From: Acidobacteriaceae bacterium
Lineage (GTDB): Bacteria; Acidobacteriota; Terriglobia; Terriglobales; Acidobacteriaceae
Direction of reading: 5' to 3'
Assembly (NCBI GenBank): GCA_003151335.1
Contig: PLXE01000054.1
Location: forward strand, 1 to 64,000
Length of the DNA stretch: 64,000 nucleotides
Shown: in pieces, positions 9,810 through 17,561 of the stretch
Numbering within the stretch: the stretch's first letter is position 1
Layout of the letters: each line of letters begins with the position of its first letter
Made by a program: the position numbers and the translations under genes
Notes under the pieces: generated by a model
What the model saw: only the letters and a program-made list of their open reading frames with translations
Database searches by the model: none
What the model was told of the DNA's origin: nothing

Positions 9810-11243
9810 CTACGGCAGAGAAACCTCCCAGTAATAGCCTTCTTCGCCGTGCTGGGTGACGTCGAGCCCCTGCTCCTCGTGTTCCGCGGAGACGCGCACG
9901 CCCAGAACGAAATCGACAACTCTAAGAATGATGTAAGTGCCCACGACAGCGAGCGCAATTGCCATGGCGATGCCGACCATTTGGTTCAACATCTGGTGAT
10001 AGTTGCCGTCGATCACGCCCACAGCCAGCGCACTTCCCTGCCCGTCCTTGAATATCGGGTTGACAAGTCTGGTGGCGAAGACCCCGGTCAACAGCGCGCC
10101 AATAGTTCCTCCGACGCCATGCACACCGAAGGCATCGAGCGAATCGTCATAACCGAGCCAAGCCTTCACTCTGGCAACCATCACGTAGCAGGAAACTCCG
10201 GCGATCAGCCCGATCAACAGGGCCGGCATCGGCCCAACGAATCCCGCTGCCGGGGTGATGGCGACCAATCCAGCAACACACCCGGAGATCGCTCCCAAGG
10301 CGCTGGGTTTGCCATTGCGAATCCACTCCGCTCCCGCCCATCCGATGGCGGCGGAGGCGGCCGCGAAGTGCGTCGCCACAAATGCGCTGGTGGCCAGGCT
10401 TCCGGCGCTGAGCGCGCTGCCCGCGTTGAAGCCGAACCAGCCCACCCACAGCAGACAGGCCCCGATGAAACTGAGCACTACGCTATGCGGCGGCATGGGC
10501 TCATTTGGATAACCAAGCCGGCGGCCGAGGTAGGTCGCACAAATAAGCGCCGAGACTCCCGAGGTGATGTGCACCACGGTGCCGCCCGCGAAATCGAGGG
10601 TGGGAAAGCGCCCGCCGAGGCTGGCGTTCAGCAGACCGCCCTTGCCCCAAACCATGTGGGCCATGGGCGCATACACGAAGAGTGACCACAGCACCATGAA
10701 CAGCACCATTGCGCTGAACTTCATCCGTTCGGCAAAGGCGCCGCTGATGAGCGCCGGAGTAATGATGGCGAACATCAACTGGTAGATCATGAAGGTCTGT
10801 TGCGGGATGGTGGCGGCGTAGTCGGCATCCGGTTGCGCGCCGACGCCGCGCAGAAAGGCGTGACTCAATCCACCGAGGAAGCTGCTGCCGGAGGCAAAGC
10901 ACAGGCTGTAGGCGACGATTCCCCACAGCACTGTGATGACCGCCATCATGGCGAAGCTCTGCATCATGGTGGCCAGCACATTTTTCTTGCGCACCAGGCC
11001 GCCGTAGAACAGCGCCAGGCCCGGGCCGGTCATCATCAGGACCAGGGCGGCGCTGACCAGCATCCACGCGTTATCCGCCGAGCCTTTGGCATCGGCGATC
11101 TGCTGCTGCAATTGCGCGATGCGGTCGCCCTGCGCCGCCCCTTCGTTTGCCCCCGGAGTCGCAGCCGGCGTCGATTGCGCCACCAGAGTGCCTGCCAACA
11201 AGATCAACAGTACGAACGGGAGCAACTTCTGAACCAACCGCAT
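9810..11243 (-). CDS. amt: ammonium transporter
   Basis: 'FYGGLVRKKNVLATMMQSF', 'FGVHGVGGTIGALLTGVFA'; signal-like N-terminus from Met at 11243. Upstream of glnB in the same orientation. Confidence 0.95.
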   Translation of the reverse strand: MRLVQKLLPFVLLILLAGTLVAQSTPAATPGANEGAAQGDRIAQLQQQIADAKGSADNAWMLVSAALVLMMTGPGLALFYGGLVRKKNVLATMMQSFAMMAVITVLWGIVAYSLCFASGSSFLGGLSHAFLRGVGAQPDADYAATIPQQTFMIYQLMFAIITPALISGAFAERMKFSAMVLFMVLWSLFVYAPMAHMVWGKGGLLNASLGGRFPTLDFAGGTVVHITSGVSALICATYLGRRLGYPNEPMPPHSVVLSFIGACLLWVGWFGFNAGSALSAGSLATSAFVATHFAAASAAIGWAGAEWIRNGKPSALGAISGCVAGLVAITPAAGFVGPMPALLIGLIAGVSCYVMVARVKAWLGYDDSLDAFGVHGVGGTIGALLTGVFATRLVNPIFKDGQGSALAVGVIDGNYHQMLNQMVGIAMAIALAVVGTYIILRVVDFVLGVRVSAEHEEQGLDVTQHGEEGYYWEVSLP

Positions 11244-11508
11244 GTATAACTCCTGTTGCGAGTCTGACATCGACTAAATTGAAACCGACTGGTACGTCGG
11301 CTCGCGCGAAAACCATAGTTCAGGCCTTCGAGGGGTCAGAAAATAAAGAGAGTATGCCGGCGCGTGGCCGGTGGTTCCCTTCAATTTTGCTTATGTAAGT
11401 TTGATACGCGGTTTTGCGGTGGATGAGAAATTCAAACTATTTATGGAGGCTATCAGTTCCGTTTATCGCCGTGACATCCCGACGGCAATCGCGGTATCTT
11501 AGCTGAGC

Positions 11509-11832
11509 ATGTCACCACGCAAGCTTGTGCAGATCGCCGACCCTCCCGCCCTGCCTACCATCAAGGATTACTTCGGCATGATGGCCGAAGAGCAGGCAGA
11601 AGACATTCGCAGGTTGAAGCAAGCGGCTGCGGGGAAGAACTCTGGGCCGCCGGAGAAGCAATCCGCCGACAACGCGGTACCCGATCCCTGGCTCATGCAT
11701 CCCATCCGCCCCGCCAAGCGTGCGGCGGCAAAGCGCGGCGCAAAGGGCACTACAAGGTCGGCGGCCAACAAGGCTCCCAAGAAAGTGGCAAAAAAGGCCG
11801 CCAAGAAAGCGTCGAAGAAAGCGCGGCGGTAG
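11509..11832 (+). CDS. small protein with Lys/Ala-rich histone H1-like C-terminal tail
   Basis: 107 aa ending 'RSAANKAPKKVAKKAAKKASKKARR'. Confidence 0.55.
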   Translation: MSPRKLVQIADPPALPTIKDYFGMMAEEQAEDIRRLKQAAAGKNSGPPEKQSADNAVPDPWLMHPIRPAKRAAAKRGAKGTTRSAANKAPKKVAKKAAKKASKKARR

Positions 11833-11859
11833 CACTCGCCCATTAAACCTTTTTCGTCT

Positions 11860-11918
11860 GTCATCCTGAGCGACGAGTCGGTCGCCATGGCGACCGGACG
11901 AGGAGTCGAAGGACCTCT
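11860..11918. repeat. dispersed intergenic palindromic element (GTCATCCTGAGCG...GAGTCGAAGGACCT type)
   Basis: Shares flanks with copies at 56181-56226 and 51214-51243; contains perfect palindrome GGTCGCCATGGCGACC. Confidence 0.6.
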
Positions 11919-12040
11919 ATACTGCCCACTCACTCCCACCTGGCACGTTTTGATGCAGATCCAGCGATGCCAGCGCCAGCTTTTCCAGCGACGCCTGCCA
12001 GCCGCTCCTGTCCTCCCGCCGATGGTAAGATTTCAACTTC

Positions 12041-13426
12041 ATGGTTACTTTCGTTGTGCTGCGCATCGTGGTGGTGGTGTTGCTGATCGCGGCAAACGCC
12101 TTCTTCGTGGCCGCTGAATTCGCGCTGGTGAACGTGCGCGAAACGCGGCTGCAACAAATGATCGCGGCGCACCGCCTGGGCGCGCGCACCGTCCACAAGC
12201 TGCATCAGAAGCTCGACCACGTCCTCAACACCGTGCAGTTCGGCGTCACCGTGGCCAGTCTGGCCTTGGGCTGGATCGGCGAGGCCTCCATGGCCCGCAT
12301 TCTGGAACCGCTGTTCCGTCCCTTGCCCCACTCCCGGCTCTACGCGCACGGTGTCTCCGTCGTGGTGGCCTTCATGTTGATCACCTATCTGGTGGTCATC
12401 CTCGGAGAGGTTGTTCCCAAGACGATTGCCTTGCAGCGCACTGAGCGGGTGGCGCTGGCGGTCGCCGGACCGATGGATTTTTTCATGACCATCACCGCGC
12501 CGTTTCTCGCCTTCATGACCGCTTCCACCCGGATCGCCTTGCGAGCGTTTGGCATGCACCAGGTGCGCGAAGGCGGTGTGCACTCGTCTGAGGAGTTGAA
12601 GCTGATGGTCTCCGCCAGCCGACGCTTGGGAATGCTGGCGCCCACGCAGGAGGAGTTGATCCATCGCGCGCTCGAGCTGGAAAACATTTCGGTGCGCGAA
12701 ATCATGGTTCCGCGCCGCGATATTTTCTCCTTGCCGGGCGACATTTCGCTGGAAGAAGCGTTGCAGCGCGTGGTGGACGAGCAACACTCACGCGTGCCGG
12801 TTTACGATGTGCAGCGCGGCCCCGAGCACATCATCGGGGTGCTGTACGCCAAGGACCTGATGCGCTGGTTGCGCTACCGGGTGGGCCGCACCGCTTCCGG
12901 CAGACCGGTCAGCCGGCCCAGCGGCCTCGCGGTGCACCACATCATGCGCGAGGTGCTGGTGGTGCCCGAGACCAAGCCGCTCCCCGATCTGCTGATCGAG
13001 TTCAAGGTTCGCAAGCGGCACCTGGCTGTGGTGGTGGATGAGTTCGGATCGACTGCCGGCCTGGTGACGGTGGAAGACGTGCTGGAGCAACTGGTGGGCG
13101 AAATCGAGGATGAGTTCGACATCACCGAGCCGCGGCTTGCGCCGGGCGCTGCCTCGATGACCCTGGAGGGCTCGGTCAACATTCGCGATCTGGAATCGCA
13201 ATATCACATTGCGCTGCCGCGCGACGAAGGTTTCGAAACGCTCGCCGGCTTCATGCTGGCGCACCTGCAGAAGATTCCCGAGGTGGGCGACAGCTTTGAA
13301 CACCAGGGCCGCCGCTACAGCGTCGCGGCCATGGACGGACTGCGCGTGGTCAGCGTAACCATCGACGGGACGCAACCGCAGTCCCCGGTGCAATCGTCAC
13401 CGGCAACGCCTCTGGCCCAAGGATGA
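12041..13426 (+). CDS. CNNM/HlyC-CorC family protein (CBS-domain, transporter-associated)
   Basis: N-terminal DUF21 membrane region 'FFVAAEFALVNVRETRL', CBS domains and CorC_HlyC domain 'VEDVLEQLVGEIEDEFD'. Confidence 0.9.
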   Translation: MVTFVVLRIVVVVLLIAANAFFVAAEFALVNVRETRLQQMIAAHRLGARTVHKLHQKLDHVLNTVQFGVTVASLALGWIGEASMARILEPLFRPLPHSRLYAHGVSVVVAFMLITYLVVILGEVVPKTIALQRTERVALAVAGPMDFFMTITAPFLAFMTASTRIALRAFGMHQVREGGVHSSEELKLMVSASRRLGMLAPTQEELIHRALELENISVREIMVPRRDIFSLPGDISLEEALQRVVDEQHSRVPVYDVQRGPEHIIGVLYAKDLMRWLRYRVGRTASGRPVSRPSGLAVHHIMREVLVVPETKPLPDLLIEFKVRKRHLAVVVDEFGSTAGLVTVEDVLEQLVGEIEDEFDITEPRLAPGAASMTLEGSVNIRDLESQYHIALPRDEGFETLAGFMLAHLQKIPEVGDSFEHQGRRYSVAAMDGLRVVSVTIDGTQPQSPVQSSPATPLAQG

Positions 13427-14343
13427 TGCCGCGCTACCTGCTCTCGCGATCGCTGTACATGCTGCCGGTCGTTTGGCTGGTAGTGTCGGTGGTCTTCCTG
13501 CTGATTCACTTGGTGCCGGGCGACCCCATCCCGCAGATGCTGGGCGAAGGAGCCGCCGCCACTGACATCGCGGCGGCGCGTCATGCCTACGGGCTGGATG
13601 CTCCGCTGGGGCAACAGTACGTGAACTACTGGCGCGGTCTGGTGCACGGCGACATGGGACGCTCGCTGCGCCTCAATCAGAATGTCGGCCACGTGATCGC
13701 GCAAGCCTATCCCGCTACCATGGAACTGACGCTGGCGGCATTGCTGGTCGCGCTCGCCCTGGCGATTCCCGCCGGGGTTCGATCGGCGCTGCGCCGCAAT
13801 CGTTGGGACGACCGCGCGCTCAGCTTCGTCTCGTTGCTGGGATTGTCATTCCCCAACTTCGCGCTGGGGCCGATCCTCATTTTGTTCTTCGCGATTGAAT
13901 TGGGCTGGCTGCCGGTTTCAGGCTCAGGCTCGCTGGCCCACCTGGTGCTTCCCGCGATCACCATGGGAGGAGCGCTGGCCGCCATCCTTACACGAATGAT
14001 TCGCACGTCGATGCTGGAAGAGCTGGGACAGGATTACATCCGCACTGCGCGCGCCAAAGGTTTGCCCGAGCGTACCGTGGTTTATCGCCACGCCCTGCGC
14101 AATGCGATGATTCCGATTCTCACCGTCGTCGGATTGCAATTTGGAGCGCTGCTCGCCGGCGCCATCGTGACCGAGACGATCTTCTCGTGGCCAGGCATTG
14201 GGCGGCTTACCATTACGGCCATCTCCAACCGCGACTATTACCTCGTACAAGGCTGCATCTTGATGATCGGGCTGACCTATGTGCTGGTGAACTTCCTCAC
14301 CGACCTGCTGTATTCGGCGTTCAACCCAAGGATTCGGCAGTAG
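13423..14343 (+). CDS. ABC transporter permease, DppB/OppB type
   Basis: 'DYIRTARAKGLPERTVVYRHALRNAMIPILTVVGLQFGALLAGAIVTETIFSWPGIGRL'; overlaps upstream stop by ATGA. Confidence 0.9.
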   Translation: MMPRYLLSRSLYMLPVVWLVVSVVFLLIHLVPGDPIPQMLGEGAAATDIAAARHAYGLDAPLGQQYVNYWRGLVHGDMGRSLRLNQNVGHVIAQAYPATMELTLAALLVALALAIPAGVRSALRRNRWDDRALSFVSLLGLSFPNFALGPILILFFAIELGWLPVSGSGSLAHLVLPAITMGGALAAILTRMIRTSMLEELGQDYIRTARAKGLPERTVVYRHALRNAMIPILTVVGLQFGALLAGAIVTETIFSWPGIGRLTITAISNRDYYLVQGCILMIGLTYVLVNFLTDLLYSAFNPRIRQ

Positions 14344-14400
14344 CGGCGGTGGCGGAAACCGTGGCGCTTCTAAAGTGGTATGGCGCCGGTCATCTTCTGC

Positions 14401-14428
14401 TTGACAGACATTCCGCCTGTGCTATGCT
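14401..14428 (+). promoter_or_regulatory. putative sigma-70-type promoter of the methionine operon
   Basis: TTGACA (14401-14406), 16-nt spacer, TATGCT (14423-14428). Confidence 0.6.
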
Positions 14429-14461
14429 CTTGTCACTGGTCCTTGTGACCAGACTTTTACT

Positions 14462-14539
14462 ATGCATTTGCTGATCAATTCCCGAATGTTTATGGCCATG
14501 TGCGCCCCAGGTGGCGCCGTGCCTGCGTCGGGAGTGTGA
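14462..14539 (+). CDS. putative Met/Cys-containing leader peptide
   Basis: ATG...TGA encodes MHLLINSRMFMAMCAPGGAVPASGV; lies between promoter and terminator, upstream of methionine genes. No strong Shine-Dalgarno visible. Confidence 0.55.
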   Translation: MHLLINSRMFMAMCAPGGAVPASGV

Positions 14540-14570
14540 TCACGCACCTAACAATCTCCCTACACTGAGC

Positions 14571-14607
14571 GGCCGCCTGGGGCTTACACCGGCGGCGATT
14601 TTGTTTT
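14571..14607 (+). terminator. intrinsic terminator/attenuator upstream of the methionine operon
   Basis: Stem GCCGCC(t)GG / CCGGCGGC with 8-nt loop, followed by ATTTTGTTTT. 14572-14583 is also fully complementary (one G-U) to 14504-14515. Confidence 0.7.
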
Positions 14608-14646
14608 AGCCCATATTTCGCTCAGACCATCGAAGGGAGATTCACC

Positions 14647-15846
14647 GTGCCTCACGGCAATTACGACATACCTACTATTGCGATCCATGGCGGACTGGGA
14701 CCCGATCCGACCACCGGCGCCATTCTCCAGCCCATCTGCCAATCGACAACTTTCGTGCAACAAGCGGTCGGTGTGCACAAGGGATTTACCTATTCGCGCG
14801 TAGCTAACCCAACCGTGGACGCGCTGGAGCGCGCACTAGCTGCGCTCGAAGGAACACCTGCCACGGTCTGCTTTGCCACCGGCATGGCGGCAATCACCAC
14901 GCTGTTTCTGTCACTGCTCAAGTCCGGCGACCACGTAATCATTTCCGAAGTGGTTTATGGCGGCACGGTTCGTCTGTGCCAACAACTGCTAAGTGGGCTC
15001 GGCATCGAGCACACGCTGGTGGATGCATCGCGCGCGGATCTGGTCGAGCAGGCCATCACGCCGCAAACCAAGTTGATCTTCATCGAGACGCCGGGAAATC
15101 CGACGCTCAAGCTGTGCGACATTCCGGCTATTGCAGCCGTCGCTCGCCGGCACAGCGTGCGTCTCGCGGTGGACAACACTTTCCTGACGCCGGTGCTGCA
15201 ACCCGTGTTCCAGCTCGGCACCGACATCAGCGTGCTTTCCACCACCAAGTACATCGAGGGCCATAACGCGACCGTAGGCGGTTCGCTGGCGACGCACGAC
15301 GAACAACTGCTGGAACGCTTCCGCTTGATTCGCAAAACCACGGGCTGCATTCAGTCGCCGCAGGATGCCTGGCTCACGCTGCGCGGGATCAAGACTTTGC
15401 CGGTGCGGCTCAAGCTGCATTCCGAGAACGCTGGCACGGTGGCTCGATGGCTGGAATCGCATCCCGCGGTTGAGCGCGTGCATTATCCCGGGCTCGCCTC
15501 GTTTCCGCAGAGAGCGCTGGCGGAGCGTCAGCACCTGGCACACGGAGGCATGCTTGCCTTCGAGATCACAGCCGGCGCCGAGGCTGCCATCGAGCTGATG
15601 AACTCCGTGCGTCTCTGCTCGCTGGCTGAGAACCTGGGCGCAGTCGAGACATTGATTACCCATCCGGCCTCCATGACCCATGGCGATGTGCCGGTGGAGA
15701 CGCGTAAAGCGATTGGCATTACCGATGGGCTGATCCGGCTCTCAGTTGGCTTGGAATCGCCAGAAGACATCATTGCCGACCTGGAACAGGCGCTGGCAGT
15801 CGCAACCGAAAAAGCTGGGAGGGCATCATGCATCGTTACCCGATAA
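14647..15846 (+). CDS. PLP-dependent trans-sulfuration enzyme (cystathionine gamma-synthase / O-acetylhomoserine sulfhydrylase type)
   Basis: 'YSRVANPTVDALERALAALEG', 'VDNTFLTP', 'STTKYIEGHNATVGG' (PLP lysine). Confidence 0.9.
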   Translation: MPHGNYDIPTIAIHGGLGPDPTTGAILQPICQSTTFVQQAVGVHKGFTYSRVANPTVDALERALAALEGTPATVCFATGMAAITTLFLSLLKSGDHVIISEVVYGGTVRLCQQLLSGLGIEHTLVDASRADLVEQAITPQTKLIFIETPGNPTLKLCDIPAIAAVARRHSVRLAVDNTFLTPVLQPVFQLGTDISVLSTTKYIEGHNATVGGSLATHDEQLLERFRLIRKTTGCIQSPQDAWLTLRGIKTLPVRLKLHSENAGTVARWLESHPAVERVHYPGLASFPQRALAERQHLAHGGMLAFEITAGAEAAIELMNSVRLCSLAENLGAVETLITHPASMTHGDVPVETRKAIGITDGLIRLSVGLESPEDIIADLEQALAVATEKAGRASCIVTR

Positions 15847-17561
15847 CAGTTCTGAAGTTTGGCAGCTCGGTGCTGTGTTGCGAGGCCGATCTCTCCAAGG
15901 CCGTGCAGGAAATTTATCGCTGGACTCGCGACGGACACCGCGTTGTTGCGGTGGTTTCGGCGATTGGTTCGACTACCGATTCTCTGCTCGCGCGCGCCCA
16001 GACATACGGCCCCAATCTGAGTGATGAAGCCGTGGCAACCCTGGTCGCGACCGGCGAAGCTACTTCAGCGGCGCTGCTGGCCCTCGCGCTCGAACGCGCT
16101 GGATTACATTCGGTGGTTGTAGATGAAGTCCGGCTTGGCTTGCGAACCCGTGGTCCGGTGTTGAATGCAGAGCCTTGTGCCATCGACGTTCCACGGGTGT
16201 TGAGCGTTTTGGAAAATGCCTCGGTTGCCGTGGTGCCCGGGTTCGTCGGACGGCAGGAGGATGGAACTCTATCCCTCCTCGGCCGTGGCGGCTCCGATTT
16301 GACCGCCGTCTTCGTGGCCCATCACTTGGGGGCCGAACGCTGCCGGCTGGTCAAAGATGTGAACGGCATCTTCGAACACGATCCGGCCGACAAGGTCAAT
16401 GTCCCGCGCCGCTATAGCACGGTCGGCTGGGCGCAGGCGGTGCGCGTCGGCAACGGCGTGGTGCAGCCCAGGGCGATCGAGTTTGCCGAGCTGCATGGGC
16501 TCACCATTGAAGTGGCGACCCTGAACTCCGACTCGCCTACTCTGATCTGCGGCCTTCCCATATCGTTTGCCGACCAGTTCCCCTCGGCGACGCCGTTGCG
16601 CGTCGGACTGCTGGGGGCTGGCACCGTCGGACTGGGCGTCTATCGCACACTGGCGGCCCATCCGGAGACGTTCGACATCAGGCGCGTCGCCGTTCGCCGC
16701 TTGGAGCGCGAGGACGGCATTCCTCCGGTTTTGCTCACTCACGATCCCTGGGAGGTCGTCAGTTCGGACTGCGACGTGATCATCGAGTTGATCGGCGGCT
16801 TGTCGCCGGCGAAGGAATTGATTGAGGCGGCGCTGAAGTCGGGCAAGCACGTCATCACCGCGAACAAACTCGTCGTAAGCCGCCACGGCAAACAGCTTCG
16901 TCGCATTGCTGAGTTTGCCGGCGTGCAACTTTTGTATTCAGCGGCGGTCGGAGGTGGTGTGCCGATGCTGGAGCAGGTGGGGCGCATCGCTCAGACCAGC
17001 GGCATCCGAACGCTGCATGGCGTGGTGAATGGGACCACCAATTTCATCCTCGACCGGCTGGCGGAAGGCCTGAGCCGCGAAGACGCGCTGGGTGAAGCAC
17101 AGCGGCTGGGTTTCGCCGAGCAGGACCCTACCTCCGACCTCGACGGCAGCGATGCGGCGCACAAACTCGCGCTGCTGGCGCAGACCGCTTTCGGGGCGTG
17201 GCTGAATCCGGCAGACATCGAGCGCACCGGCATTGAGCACTTCGATAGCGAGGCCGTCCAAGATGCCGCGCGGTCGGGGCGCTCGGTTCGCCTGGTCGCG
17301 TCGTTGAGTCAGGATAAGTTCGGGTTGCGAGCTCGCATCGCTCCGCAACTGTTCGCGCGTACCCATGCCTTTGCGCAAACCATCAATGAAGAGAACTGTC
17401 TCGAAATCGAATCGCAGAGCGGCGACGTGGTGCAGGTGCGCGGCAAAGGCGCTGGACGATGGCCCACTGCGGTGTCGGTCATGGCCGATGTGTGCGACAT
17501 CTACCGCGCCCAACAAGTGGGTGTTGCCGATGAACTTTTGGTCACCGGGAGGGCTTCATGA
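15828..17561 (+). CDS. fused aspartate kinase-homoserine dehydrogenase lacking ACT regulatory domains
   Basis: N-terminal aspartokinase 'TVLKFGSSVL...LGRGGSDLTAVFVAHHL...VKDVNGIFEHDP'; C-terminal homoserine DH 'VGLLGAGTVGLGVYRTL...TANKLVVS...GVVNGTTNFILDRL...DPTSDLDGSDAAHKLALLA'. Only 577 aa. Confidence 0.92.
   Translation: MHRYPITVLKFGSSVLCCEADLSKAVQEIYRWTRDGHRVVAVVSAIGSTTDSLLARAQTYGPNLSDEAVATLVATGEATSAALLALALERAGLHSVVVDEVRLGLRTRGPVLNAEPCAIDVPRVLSVLENASVAVVPGFVGRQEDGTLSLLGRGGSDLTAVFVAHHLGAERCRLVKDVNGIFEHDPADKVNVPRRYSTVGWAQAVRVGNGVVQPRAIEFAELHGLTIEVATLNSDSPTLICGLPISFADQFPSATPLRVGLLGAGTVGLGVYRTLAAHPETFDIRRVAVRRLEREDGIPPVLLTHDPWEVVSSDCDVIIELIGGLSPAKELIEAALKSGKHVITANKLVVSRHGKQLRRIAEFAGVQLLYSAAVGGGVPMLEQVGRIAQTSGIRTLHGVVNGTTNFILDRLAEGLSREDALGEAQRLGFAEQDPTSDLDGSDAAHKLALLAQTAFGAWLNPADIERTGIEHFDSEAVQDAARSGRSVRLVASLSQDKFGLRARIAPQLFARTHAFAQTINEENCLEIESQSGDVVQVRGKGAGRWPTAVSVMADVCDIYRAQQVGVADELLVTGRAS

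Noticed and set aside
9276-10685. 469-aa plus-strand ORF
   Set aside because: Spans antisense of glnD, glnB and amt, which are all strongly supported on the minus strand.
11271-11508. Sigma-54 promoter upstream of amt-glnB-glnD
   Set aside because: No convincing TGGCAC-N5-TTGCA match on the minus strand.
14430-14610. SAM riboswitch upstream of the methionine operon
   Set aside because: Checked by eye for SAM-I (CTTATC..GAGGG) and SAM-II consensus signatures and found neither; a leader ORF with an antiterminator/terminator switch explains the region better. Infernal would be decisive.
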